A stretch of DNA of 64,000 nucleotides from Allium sativum (taxonomy: Eukaryota > Streptophyta > Magnoliopsida > Asparagales > Amaryllidaceae), in contig CM060921.1 of NCBI GenBank assembly GCA_030737875.1, positions 407,194,192 to 407,258,191 on the forward strand, given 5' to 3'. The notes under the pieces are model-generated. The model had not been told where the DNA came from. It worked only from the letters and a program-made list of their open reading frames with translations, and made no database searches. The position numbers and the translations under genes are program-made. Positions 22,886-34,840 of the stretch are shown here, in pieces (position 1 is the first letter of the stretch; every line of letters starts with the position of its first letter).

Positions 22886-23929
22886 CCATTTCTAGCTTGA
22901 TTTATTCATGAGCATTAATTAATTAATTAATTAAAGCACCAACCACTCGCATTAGACAGATATTGTTGTGGTTACTGGATGTGCCGGTCGGTTCCGGGCA
23001 GGTTTACACCACAACTCAGTCTAACCGTGCGTCTTTCTAGGCTTGATGCACTAACCACCCACATTAGATAGGTATTGTTGTGGTCACTGGATGTGCCGGT
23101 CGGTTCTGGGCAGTTCTACACCACAACTCAGTCTAACCTTGGGTTAGGCATATTCGTCTTTTACTAAATTTACATATTTATTATTTATGTAAATTTTCCG
23201 TAAATCAATTTAGCCTAGTTCATACTCATTTGTCATGCAAATTAACATACTTATATTCTATGCCCAAAACTTGATTTACCTATCAATCAGCCCAATTTGC
23301 AGTTTATACCAATTTAGATTTAATATTCCCCTTTTACAATTCATGCCCAATATAGATTAATATTCCAATTTACGGTTCATGTCAAAACTAGATTCAATAT
23401 TCTTGTTACCGTTTATGTCCAAAACTTCATTTACACGCCAATTTCACACTTTTCGTCCAATTAAATTTATCAACTTATGCCCAAGTCTAATATGCATGTA
23501 AATCATTCACTATTATAGCCAATTTAGACTATGCCAACATATTTATTATGCCAAACTAACTTAATTAAGCTACACCCAATCCCCGCATCATAATCGTACA
23601 TATAACATGATTTCACAAGTTTTCTATGTACTCATGAAATGATACTAACAGTATCAAAGCAAGGAATACGGGATAAACACGAGAATTGACATAAAAGAAT
23701 AGCCATGCAAGAATGAACCAAATACAAAAATATTGGTTCCAATGGGTTTGATGTACATAACAGTGAATAGGAATAAACTAGACAAGTTACACCCCAAAAA
23801 AATGGGATCCAAATAATTAAGAGAATAAGCATAGGTGCCAGTTCGAAGTACAACCTAATAGGTTAATGGGAATAGGCGTAAGTCACTGATTATAATAGTT
23901 ATAGGCAATTAACCACAATGGTCATGGGC

Positions 23930-24190
23930 GACTAATCACAATAGTTTCTTAATCATTGTCATAGGCAATAGTCTCATAGTCATAAATCTTGGTAATAGTC
24001 TCATAGTCATGAATCATATGCAATAGTCTCAAAATTATGAATCATAGTCATAGTCATCGGCAATAGTCTTATAGTCATAGTCATATGTAATAGTCTCTTT
24101 GTCATGAATCATAGTCATATGCGATAGCTTCATGGGCAACAGTTTCATAGTCATAGTCTTAGGCAAAAGTCCCATAATCATAGTCATTGG
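23930..24190. repeat. Degenerate TAGTCAT-type repeat patch (LTR A)
   Basis: CATAGTCAT and GGCAATAGTCTCATAGTCAT phrases recur at irregular spacing of roughly 20-40 bp. The counterpart in LTR B is at about 30540-30790. Confidence 0.75.
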
Positions 24191-24587
24191 CAATTAGCCA
24201 CAATAAGTTCTAGGCCACAATTGAGAATCAGATCCAAAGACATAGATAACGTTAGATTTGACATAAGCACAAATCAAAGATAATTAACTTGCAAATTGGT
24301 ATAGTTCTATATTTTGATTCATTATATTCACAATTCCAATTACACGATCAAATCTGAGGAATAACCGAACTTACAACGATCGGTTTAGAAAAGGCGATTT
24401 GCTATGATTCAAGTGACGTTGCTTGAAGCGGAATGCCTATGGTCCAACTTGAAGCTTTATCTTGATTTGAATCTCCAATTTGAAGAAGAACTATAACTTG
24501 TTTTAATGGAGAATAAGATTTATTTAATTAGGATTGAGGTAGAGTATAGGCGTAATGAAGTTGTGTGGAGAAAGTGAAGTTTGGGGG

Positions 24588-24731
24588 CGTTTATATAGCG
24601 TAGAACTCATGAATTTGGTCCAGAAATCAGCCTAGATACATAAAAATGAATTCTGCCTCGGATCTGGAAAAATAGGGCACGTCGACCCCCAGGTCGACCT
24701 ACAGGGGGGAGGTCGACCCCCTGGTCGACTT
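24588..24731 (-). promoter_or_regulatory. LTR A promoter: TATA box and upstream GGTCGACC palindromes
   Basis: The reverse complement of 24589-24599 reads GCTATATAAAC, a good plant TATA box for minus-strand transcription. About 80-130 bases upstream (24679-24731) lie repeated GGTCGACC palindromes (24692-24699, 24711-24718) and near-copies. LTR B has the same layout with five perfect copies. Promoter function is inferred from position. Confidence 0.6.
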
Positions 24732-25011
24732 GGGTCCTGGGCGTGAAATTTCCCGTCCAGTCCGCTTCTGGGTTCTGTTTTGAATTTTGAATTTTGAATT
24801 CAGTTTCGAGCTGTTTTTAAATTTGAGCTAAAACTTCCGAAGACCATAACTTCTTCATACGAAGTCCGATTCACGCAAACTTGGACTCTATCTCAAGCAG
24901 AATTCCGAGATGAGCGCAATGGCATAAACTATTTCCCTTAATTCTTCTCTTAAAAATTGATTATACTTTGATTTGTTACATTAACGTTTACCGAAAAAAC
25001 AGGGTGTTACA

Positions 25012-26630
25012 TTCTCCCCTCCTTAAAGGATTTCGTCCCCGAAATCTTCAAGTTAAGAAGAATGTATCCTAACATCCAGCATCCATCTACTCAACCATTC
25101 AATCACAGACATCAATTGTTCCTAAAAGGATTTCTAATGCTTTCATGATTCTATACATAGTGTGTGTACATGTCCTTATCAAATGTAAAATCAGGCGGTC
25201 TACTGATTCAGTTGACCTCCTTAATGCGAATTATGTCAGTGCCATGAGTCCATCATGTATGCAATTATCCCTAGTCATGTAAGTACTATATGCGTGCATA
25301 TTCATTCATCCATATGCAACATCCATATGATAACACATCAAGTTTTAATCCATATACAAATACATATATGCATATGCAAACATGAAAGTGACTGAGTCGA
25401 TCTAGTGCCTAATGTGTGTATATGCATCCACGAGCAACCACTAGCAAACACTTGTAACCACTTGCATCCACCAAACATAACATTTCTCAAACACATGTTT
25501 ACATTCATTGGCTTCTACCTAAGGATCGAGGATATGATCGAGAGGATATACTTAAAAGCTAAAGACTATCATACAAATAGATTTTTCAGAAAAAGAGGAA
25601 TCAAGGATATACCCTCAAAAAGGGTAAGATGCGCGTATCTAGTCTTCAGTCTTCTAAGTCGCATCTTCTTGAGCTTCACTCCATTGTACCTTATCTAACT
25701 TAACTTCATGGTTGCGAAGCTTCTTGACCTCCCTTTCCAAAACCCACTAGTAAAGATAGGCCTTCGATCACTTACTATGCTAGAGGGTATCCAACGTAGT
25801 CGAACTATCTTTCCAAGATAAAACATATGTTAATCATGATACCAAGTGTATATACCTAAGATGATTAGAGGTCTCTCCTCTACTTAGCCTATTCATCATG
25901 CTGCAAATCTGAGGGTCAAAAGCTAATGGTTACTATGTGCTTATTACCTCTCTTAAGGTCAGTCTAACTTAGGGTGCCAGCCCCCAACCATTTATTTCTC
26001 ACGCAAACCATCCTAGTCAAACTCGACATCCCTCAAGCACAAGCCCCAAAGGCCTAAAGCAATATCATACAAGCACCCAAGGGATACCTCCTCCGAATTT
26101 GGACGATCTATGTGAAATGATATTAACAAAACAACCAAACAATTGAGCACTTTACCGACTCTGGCTATCCTCGCCAATCTTGCTCCAGAATTATCGTTGA
26201 TCGCATAACTGGCTTTGCAGTGTCATCTAGATACATGCGGAAGTCTGTCTCGAGTTTTTTAGGGGGAAAACCCCTACCCTAGTCAAAACATCTTGCGTGC
26301 TCATGGACTACCTCAACAGATCGAAAATCGTCGATAGATAAGTAAGTGATTCTAGGTAGCTAAGACAAACTGATCCCTTAGGATCGTACGAAATCTCAAG
26401 GGTATTCCCAAGGCAAGTCTAAAGTCTAAAACTACCCTTGTTTCATAATTACTAGCTAACCAATCAATGCCTAGAATCAAACCATATCCCAAAAACATAA
26501 GCATCAATATAACTATTCTCAAATCCTCACAAGTCAAAGATAAATGGGTCGAAACAACAATTGGATTTGAGACTATAATGGGATCCTCTACTACACAATA
26601 TCTAGGGTGCAGAGACTCAACTATGGAAGC

Positions 26631-26684
<54 letters not shown>

Positions 26685-27376
26685 GGATGTGAAGCACTAA
26701 AATCGGAAGGAGTACTAACAGGATAATCAAAAAGGAAAAAGTCTTTCAACCGAAATCTTACTGCCTTTCTCTCTTAGGTATGCTGGCGGTGAGAGCATGC
26801 ACTCGCCTTCCGGAAAATCCTGTCCCTTGTTCTTGCCTTGCCCTTAATTATATGACCCGTTATACCAAAATAAAGATACTTCCTCTTGTTTTAGGTTTTA
26901 CAATTCTTTCCTCCCCTCCTTTGTGAACCATGTCCATATCCATGGGTTTTTCATCCTTGTGTGGTGCTCCTTAGCCAGACCCCCTTATTCTCAACTTTGC
27001 CACCCTTGTGTAACTTGTTGACACGTCTCTCGGAAGCTGCCTCCATCGCACGGAGAATCCTACAAAGCTCGAAAGAAAATTACGGCTACAGATGGAAGTT
27101 AGGCACTTATTTGCCCTTTGACAAGTGTTGTAGTCTCATCAAGCCTACGGAACAATGTCGCGATGAGGTTACCTCCCAGAAAGCTAGGAGCCCTGGAGAC
27201 TCAGGAAAGAAGGAAACAAGGACTCAAACAGAGGATCAAAAGATAGTGCATACGGCTTTGGGGAATATGACTTTAAAACAAAACTTTTCTTTTGAAAATG
27301 CTTCTTTTAAAACCGTTTTGAAAATAAATTTTCAAATCTTTTATCTGACCTGGTAACCTTCAGCTCTAATACCAAG
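25012..27376 (-). mobile_element. LARD2 interior with polypurine tract and primer binding site
   Basis: Next to LTR A the reverse complement reads GGACGAAATCCTTTAAGGAG then GGGAGAA, the hallmark Tekay 3' end and polypurine tract (25012-25045). Next to LTR B, GCTCTAATACCAA (27363-27375) is the reverse complement of TTGGTATTAGAGC, the Met-tRNA site with one C-to-T change. Between 25046 and 26350 I see no coding remnant. Much of the interior lost by the element would have been RT, RNase H and integrase. Confidence 0.85.
26352..26820 (-). pseudogene. LARD2 gag C-terminus and protease remnant
   Basis: Minus strand. GFSGRRVHALTAS (26782-26820) resembles the gag-protease junction of Tekay elements (R-V-[FYH]-A-L-T). 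A second frame further on has GYGLILGIDWLASNYETR (26400-26480), the protease motif normally DVILGMDWL. A (TA)n run at 26634-26681 separates them and has expanded inside the coding remnant. The active-site DSG is not visible. It shows LARD2 descends from an autonomous Tekay element by internal loss. Confidence 0.7.
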
Positions 27377-28623
27377 TGAAACACCCCACCTCCGTTAAGG
27401 TCACTCACAAAGGGAATGCCTTAACTTCGGTGGAGCATTTTTAGTACAAGATGCAGAAAAATTACAAGACAGACGAATAAAGCAGCGTAAAATAAATAAC
27501 CTTTATTGATTAAAACAACTTGTACAAAGATTGTTTTACAACACCAAAACTTATTACCAGAAAGCAACTGTCTTGTTTAATATATAAGAAGCACAAACTG
27601 ACAATGATATTCCCCAATAAAGCATGAGCCAGCCATAGCAGTAGAAAATGGAGTTCAAAGAAATGCACCAAAGACTTCAAGCTCGGAAAGAGTAACGACC
27701 CCAAAATGAGATGAGCTTTTCCCTCCCTGACTACCTGAGGGGGGTGGGAACGGAAGAAAAGAGGAGAAAGCAAACTAGGTCAGACATAAAGTCTGGTAAG
27801 TCTAGTGATTCTTAGTATTTATACGAGGAAAACGGTCATGACATGAATAAACTAAATATAAGACTAAACCATAGTAACACGATAACATGGGGTAAGCTTG
27901 GGATATGGCAAGATAAACTGAATGTACCGATAAACTGAATGTACTGATAAACTGAATGCGCTTCTACTCCTTCTCTGCTTCGCAACTACCCTGTTATACT
28001 GATTTCTATATCTCTGCACTACCTAACTGGTGTCCAAACTAGTAATCTGTGATCATGTGATAACGTGATCCCAATCCCCGTATTTGTGGTTGCCTTCAGG
28101 TGTACATCTATTATGGGGATTCCGTTTATTACCTAGATCTAATCTAGGGTTTACTATCAAGTGCTTACTAGATTCAACTAGGGTTTATGCTACCCAGGGC
28201 CACTGGGGTTTATGCTACCTATTGAACGCTTCTCGGATTCAAGGTTTACGCGACCTAGGTCCAACTAAGGATTATGCTACCTACTTGTATTAATTTTCCA
28301 TGTGTCTGTGTCAGTCGGCCCTCTCTTGCGTGTAGATACTCTGTGCTTGCCCCACCATAAGGTGTATCAAGCCTTATGATAGCGACCCGACACAATTCAA
28401 GATGCACAGTGTATAACTATTGGTACTTAGTGCCTGCTTTTTCCACTCCGGAGTATGTGCATGCCCGTAAACCGTCGGAACCTACACTGGCGTACCCCTT
28501 GCCGCTATTTTTGACCGCTTATAAGCAACCCAGTAATCGTGCCCCACCCTGCCTAGTTTTAGGGTACCATGATACATCTATGTGGGTTACTGCTGAAATG
28601 GGTCCCCGTTACTAGGGTTTCCT

Positions 28624-29465
28624 GCTGGTTAAGTTTGTGGGCCTATATATACAAATATTACCCACCTATACGAGATGTACTTAACCCCCCACCGATTCTA
28701 GCATGTTTTCTTAATGGTTAAGTTTGTGGGCCTATATGTACTAATATTACCCACCTACACGAGATGTACTTAACCCTCCCATCGATCCACATGTTTATAT
28801 AGTGGTTAAGTTTTGTGGGCCTATATTTACTAATATTATTCACCAACCCGACGTGTACTTAACCTCCTACTCGTCAAGTTGTGTTGGTTAAGTGGTTCTT
28901 ATTAACGTAAGCTTTCTTGCTTATCATGTTGGATTGGTTAAGTGTGATTTATTAACTTAACCCTGTTCATTCATCAAGTTATATTTGTTAAGTATTTCTC
29001 ATTTAACTTAACCTCATTCACTCATCAAGTTATATTGGTCAAGTGTCATTAATCAATTCAAGTTAACTTAACTATCCACCTGTCACGTCATGTTGGTTAA
29101 GTGTTTTCTTCTAGTGTTGACTTGACCCTACCTCAAATCATGTTATATTATTTATGTGTTGTTCTCGTGTTAACTTAACCCTTCCCATGCATCATGTTAT
29201 ATAATTGGTTAAGTGTTTTCCTCTTGTATTACTTAACCCCACCCCATGTCATTATATATTTTGGTTAAGTGTTACCTTAGTTAACTTAACCCTATCGTTT
29301 GCTTAATTAACATGTTACAACGGTTAAGTGTTCTAAATTTACTTAACATCACCCACTTGTCTAAATAATATGTTGTAACGGTTAAGTGTTCTAATTTTAC
29401 TTAACCTCACCCACTTGCCTAGTTAACATGTTATTATGGTTAAGTGTTTCCCTAATTACTTAAAC
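28624..29465. repeat. GGTTAAGT...ACTTAACC hairpin array (LTR B)
   Basis: Same array as 22033-22885. A few arms are damaged here (for example ACGTAAGC near 28905, TTTGTTAAGT near 28984), which allows the two LTR copies to be compared unit by unit. Confidence 0.88.
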
Positions 29466-31187
29466 TCACCATTTCTAGCTTGATTTATTCATGAGCCTTA
29501 ATTAATAAATTAATTAATTAAAGCACCAACCACTCACATTAGACAGATATAGTTGTGGTTACTGGACGTGCCGGTCAGTTCCGGGCAGGTTTACACCACA
29601 ACTCAGTCTAACCTCGGGTCTTTCTGGGCTTGATGCACTAACCACCCACATTAGACAGGTATTGTTGTGGTCACTGGATGTGCCGGTCGGTTCCGGGTAG
29701 TTTTACACGACAACACAGTCTAACCTCGGGTTAGGCATATTCGTCTTTTACTCAATTTACATATTTATTATTTATATAAATTTTTTGTAAATCAATTTAG
29801 CCTAGATCATACTCATTTGTGATGCAAATTAGCATACTTATATTCTATGCCCAAAACTTGATTTACCTATCAATCAGCCCAACTTGCAGTTTATACCAAT
29901 TTAGATTTAATATTCCCCTTTTACAATTCATGCCCAATCTAGATTAATATTCCAATTTACGGTTCATGTCAAAACTAGATTTAATATTCTAGTTTACCGT
30001 TTATGTCCAAAACTTGATTTACACGCCAATTACACACTTTGCGGCCAATTAAATTTATCAACTTATGCCCAAGTCTAATATGCATGTAAATCATTCACTA
30101 TTATAGCCAATTTAGACTATGCCAACATAGCCAAACTAACTTAATTAAGCTACGCCTAATCCCCGCATCATAATCGTATGTATAACATGATTTCACAAGT
30201 TTTATATGTACTCATGAAATGATACTAACAGTATCAAAGAAAGGAATAGGGGATAAGCACGAGAATTGACATTAAAGAATAGCCATGCAAGAATGAACCA
30301 AATACAAAAATAATAGTTCCAATGGGTTTGATGTACATAACAGTGAATAGGAATAAACTAGACAAGATACACCCCAAAAAATGGGATCCAACATAATTAA
30401 GGGAATAGGCATACGCGATTTAGTCCAACATAATGCCAGTTTGAAGTACAACATAATAGGTTAATGGGAATAGGCATAAGTCACCGACTACAATAGTTAT
30501 AGGCAATTAACCACAATGGTCATGGGCGACTAATCACAATAGTTTCATAATCATTGTCATAGGCAATAGTCTCATAGTCATAAATCTTGGTAATAGTCTC
30601 ATAGTCATGAATCATATGCAATAGTCTCAAAATTATGAATCATAGTCATAGTCATCGGCAACAGTCTTATAGTCATAGTCATATGTAATAGCCTCTTTGT
30701 CATGGATCATAGTCATAGGCGAAAGTTTCATGGGCAACTGTTTCATAGTCATAGTCTTAGGAAAAAGTCCCATAATCATAGTCATTGGCAATTAGCCACA
30801 ATAAGTTCTAGGCCACAATCGAGAATCAGATCCAAAGGCATAAATAACGTTGGATTTGACATCAGCACGAATCAAAGATAATTAAATTGCAAATTGGTAT
30901 ATTTATATATTTTGATTCATTACATTCACAATTCCAATTACACATTCAAATCTATGGAATAACCGAACTTACAGCGATCAGTTTAGAAAAGGCAATTTGC
31001 TATGATTCGAGTGACGTTGCTTGAAGCGGAATGCCTATGGTCCAACTTGAAGCTTTATCTTGATTTGAATCTCCAATTTGAAGAAGAACTATAACTTGTT
31101 TTAATGGAGAATAAGATTTATTTTAATTAGGATTGAGGCAGAGTATAGGCGTAATGAAGTTGTGTGGAGAAAGTGAAGTTTGGGTGC

Positions 31188-31340
31188 GTTTATATAGCGT
31201 AGAACTCATGAATTTGGTCCAGAAATTAGCCCGGATACATAAAAATGAATTCTGCCTCGGATCTGGAAAAACAGGGCAGGTCGACCCTCAGGTCGACCCC
31301 CAGGTCGACCTATAGGGGGGAGGTCGACCCCTGGTCGACC
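31188..31340 (-). promoter_or_regulatory. LTR B promoter: TATA box and five GGTCGACC palindromes
   Basis: TATA (reverse complement GCTATATAAAC) at 31189-31199. Perfect GGTCGACC copies at 31279-31286, 31291-31298, 31303-31310, 31322-31329 and 31333-31340, i.e. 80-150 bases upstream for minus-strand transcription and spaced 11-19 bp apart. The spacing suggests cooperative binding by a dimeric factor; no factor is assigned. Confidence 0.6.
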
Positions 31341-34097
31341 TGGGTCCTGGGCGGGAAATTTCCCGCCCAGCCCGCTTCTGGTTTCTGTTTTGAATTTTGA
31401 ATTCAGTTTCGAGTTGTTTTTAAATTTGAGCTGAAACTTCCGAAGGCTATAACTTCTTCATACGAAGTCCGATTCACACAAACTCGGACTCTATCTCAAG
31501 CAGAATTCCGAGACGAACGCAATGGCATAACCCGCTTCCCTTAATTCTTCTCTTAAAAATTAAGTATACTTTGATTTGTTACTGTAACGTTTACAGAAAA
31601 TACGGGGTGTTACACGGACACTACGCCATAGATGGCCTACGGCAACCCCATAGATGGCCTACGACAACCCCATAGAAATAATGCAGTATGTGCCAAAAAG
31701 TGTTGCTGTAGGCAAAAAATGATCTGTGGCAACACTTTTTTGGGGTTACCTTTTGCCGCGTTGCCTTAGAGTCAAAGGCAACACATTTGTGACCCTAAGG
31801 CAACATCAGCACTGGTATTTCCATATGTACTAAATTTACAAAAATGTGAGACCCACTAAAATCTGTAACCAGGTTTAAGGAATCGCCACTAAAATCTGTA
31901 GCCCCGGTTCACAGAATCCAATTGTGGGGCCCACATGCATAAATCTATGGCAACAATTTTACCACCTAATGGCAACACTATATCATAGCTATGGAAACAT
32001 TTAACATCACATACTGCTATATTATATCATATATATGGCAAAATTACATAACACTACAACAAAATTGGGTTTTCATAGCGTTTCGAAAACGCTATTATAT
32101 CCAAAAATAGCGTTTCAGAGAACGCTATGTAACGACATGCTATGTTAGCCCATCAACTTTAAATAGCACAGAGAAAAACGCTATAGAAAATAAATATTTT
32201 ATAGCGTTTGTCTTTGCTATTAAATGAAAACGCTATATGAAATCATAAACAACTGCTGCCTATTATAGCGATTTTTTACCTGTTGTTATAGCGTTTTTTT
32301 ACCTGTTGTTATAGCGTTTACTAAGCTTCTACTGTAGTGTTTCCTAGTACTCCTATAGCGTTTATCATTACATTCTTATAGCGCTTGTTATACATGTCTA
32401 ATAGCGTTTGTTGATATAATTTGATAGCGTTTGAGAAACCCTATAGTCTCACTTACAATTTTATAGCATTTACCACCATTTCAGTTCTTTCATTAATGTT
32501 AAATACATGCATATTATTCAAACAATATTCATATATATCATTATCTATTTCTCAAATGTATACAAACATAACACATTTTCATAAACAACAAACATGTAAA
32601 CTATGACATGATATTTTTAACATCATTTAAACAACGTTCATATATTCAAACTTAATATTTCATACATACAATTCAAACTACTTCTCACATATGCAAACTT
32701 AACAATTCATACATATTGATTGATCAACTCTTCCATGTCCATGATACATTATACATACTTGCATTAACAAATTACTTACACAGTAGCCAAATGCTTGATT
32801 TAAACTTCCTTTGCTTTTGATATTTTCTCCAATACATAAGTAATTTGGTGCTGTTACAACAAAAATAAACAAATATTTAGCTTAAAAGTAAATTGACGAT
32901 GATCACTAGTAAAATGGAAAGTGCTAAACTTAAGTAGTATGATAGTAGAACTTTCCGCTATAATGATGGACATCATGGATGAAATAAACATATTAGTTTT
33001 ATCTATACTTAGACAATGTTAGTTGGTGGTGATTATAAGCATGTATGTAGCTTGTGTGATCAAGCGTCTGCATCATGCAGCACATAAGTGCTAACTAATC
33101 AGAAAAACAGTGGAATGAACGTAATTATAATAGGCTGCAACTTTTTAGCCAATTCAAAAAGTCGCGAGCGCCCATCAGTTAGTCAAAATTCATTGGTTCG
33201 CGTTCTAGATAAACTCATGAAACTCAGTTTCTTCCTCCCATTTTCTTTCTTCTTCCCTGTAACTCTTCTGTCACGTTTGTTCTACCATTCCCCAAAAACA
33301 TATTCACGCAACTTTGAAAATCAAATAAAAGAATGTGCTACAAAAATGCTATGTGTTTCATTTTGATTCATGCGTAGCCTGTAGCATGCATCCCTATCCT
33401 TAATCTTTTTCCCTTCTTTGCTTTTGAAACCTGTAGCCATAGGAGAAAAAGATGGTTATGCTCAAAAACAAATGTCTGTAAACAAAAAAGCGTGCTACTT
33501 CTCTTCCCAAATTTTCATGTCTTACTCTTCTTTTCTCTCCCTCCTTTTATATTATTTCCACTCAACCGTTCTCTTCATTTATATCAGTTCCTAAGATAAT
33601 CATCATAAACATTTTTTTTCCATTTCATTTGAAGATCAAATTCATGATTCTTTCTCAAATCCTGTTATATCACAGACTTCAGAGGAAATTGCAAAATTCA
33701 GTCGTATGCTGAAATAAATGTAAAGTGCTTTTGCTGATGTAGCCAACAGTCTACTATTCCAGTCTTCAAAAGAACAATTTCCAGTTTCACGTATGGTGCT
33801 TTATCATTTTTTTTCCTATCCATACTAATCCACAATTTTTCCCAATAACATTCACCATGTATCAATTATGAAGTATATAAAAGATCATATTTAAGAACCT
33901 TAAAATATTATGAGACTGCAAATCCTCCAACCAAACCACTTAACCATTCCATTGCCTTGCCACAAGCACCATCTACCTCCATTTTCCAAAAAACCATTGC
34001 AAACTGCTTCAAAGTTCAAATTTCACTTCCGTCATCAACTCCAGTACATTAACTCCATCAGAAAATCAGCAGTTCATACAAACCATCAACCAAAGCC

Positions 34098-34256
34098 AGC
34101 CCCTTCTGTATAGACACCAAATTTTGCTACTATAACAAATACAATGTCAACCAACCTCGCCACTTCCGCGAAAACTGTCAAAGATACTGGATCGCCGAAG
34201 GCATTACAAGGAACGTCCCAGTCGGGGCTAGAAGACGTAAAAACAACTACGTCTGA
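34098..34256 (+). pseudogene. Captured Dof zinc-finger domain (cycling Dof factor type), degenerate
   Basis: Dof proteins are plant transcription factors that bind AAAG through a single C2C2 zinc finger; the cycling subgroup represses CONSTANS and times flowering. One 52-codon frame reads SPFC then [24 protein letters not shown] and [12 protein letters not shown] before a TGA at 34254. The family consensus is [20 protein letters not shown], then QPRHFCKNCQRYW and RNVPVGAGRRKNK, and the M/I-D-T-K-F, N-V-N-Q and V-G-A-x-R-R-K positions point to the cycling Dof group. The first zinc cysteine is serine, two residues after the second cysteine are deleted, and the third cysteine is arginine (PRHFRENC), so it cannot fold as a zinc finger. 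The rest of the Dof protein was not recognised on either side. It lies inside the inner CACTA, so it is a transduplicated host fragment, not a gene in place. Confidence 0.88.
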
Positions 34257-34763
34257 TATACGCAAGCAAACCATATCTTCTCCAGATTACTACCCGCTCT
34301 AACCTGTATTGCTACACACAAATTGCCACCTCGAGCACCTCTTCCTCCTTCAAGAAACCACCGCAACTACCGCCTACTACACCATCTCAAAACATTTGGA
34401 TGTTTGTGCCCTATTTAAATTACTATTTCGATATTTATAGCCTATATAAACAGTAACTTTTATTCAATTTAATTCATTTTTATTTACTTAATTTTTTAAG
34501 TTGATTTTCATTTTTGTGCACACATATCTGAAAAGAAAAAAATATTGCATTGCGACTTTAATTATACTATTTCTCTAATTACAGTTCTCAACTAAAAAAA
34601 GGAGTATTTCAATAGTGACTTCTATATTACATATTTTCTCTATTATTTACTATTTATATTTACATTGTACATTCTCTTTTCATTTTCTTGTCTTTAATCT
34701 GTCATTTTCTTTTCATTATTGCAATTTTGTCTCTGGTCTATTATTTACTATTTATATTAACGG

Positions 34764-34764
34764 C

Positions 34765-34818
<54 letters not shown>

Positions 34819-34840
34819 AACACACACACACACACATACA
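34764..34840. repeat. Compound (CA)n(TA)n(CA)n microsatellite
   Basis: About 10 CA units, then about 13 TA units, then further CA units, inside the inner CACTA. Confidence 0.95.

Larger units (their letters stand above)
20822..25011 (-). mobile_element. LARD2 3' LTR (LTR A)
   Basis: A 4190-bp LTR, TGAAACACCCC at 20822 to GGTGTTACA at 25011. It contains the GGTTAAGT hairpin array (22033-22885), a roughly 100-bp direct duplication (about 22936-23035 and 23046-23145, each with GTTGTGGT...ACCACAAC), a TAGTCATAGGCAA repeat patch (23930-24190), a GGTCGACC cluster and a minus-strand TATA box. Frames at 20999-21234 and 21497-21706 recur in LTR B but look like no known protein. Confidence 0.93.
20822..31614 (-). 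mobile_element. LARD2: complete non-autonomous Tekay-derived LTR retrotransposon
   Basis: Two long LTRs (20822-25011 and 27377-31614, TG...CA ends, TGAAACACCCC / GGGTGTTACA) flank a 2.4-kb interior with a primer binding site next to the right LTR and a polypurine tract next to the left LTR, so it is on the minus strand. Target duplication CGGGC/CGGAC (five bases, one mutated). The LTRs differ at about 9 of the first 200 bases. The interior keeps only a gag-protease remnant; RT and integrase are absent. Movement must have depended on another element's enzymes. Confidence 0.93.
27377..31614 (-). mobile_element. LARD2 5' LTR (LTR B)
   Basis: A 4238-bp LTR, TGAAACACCCC at 27377 to GGGTGTTACA at 31614. 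It is colinear with LTR A but differs by point changes and small repeats, for example three GATAAACTGAATG copies at 27912-27957 where LTR A has one. On the minus strand it drives the element: TATA box at 31189-31199, GGTCGACC cluster at 31279-31340. Confidence 0.93.

Noticed and set aside
26467..26700. Plus-strand frame with a poly-IY tail
   Set aside because: It is the shadow of the minus-strand protease remnant and of a (TA)n microsatellite.
33910..34113. Frame of 67 codons upstream of the Dof domain as the Dof N-terminus
   Set aside because: It is in another frame and shows no similarity to the regions flanking Dof domains.
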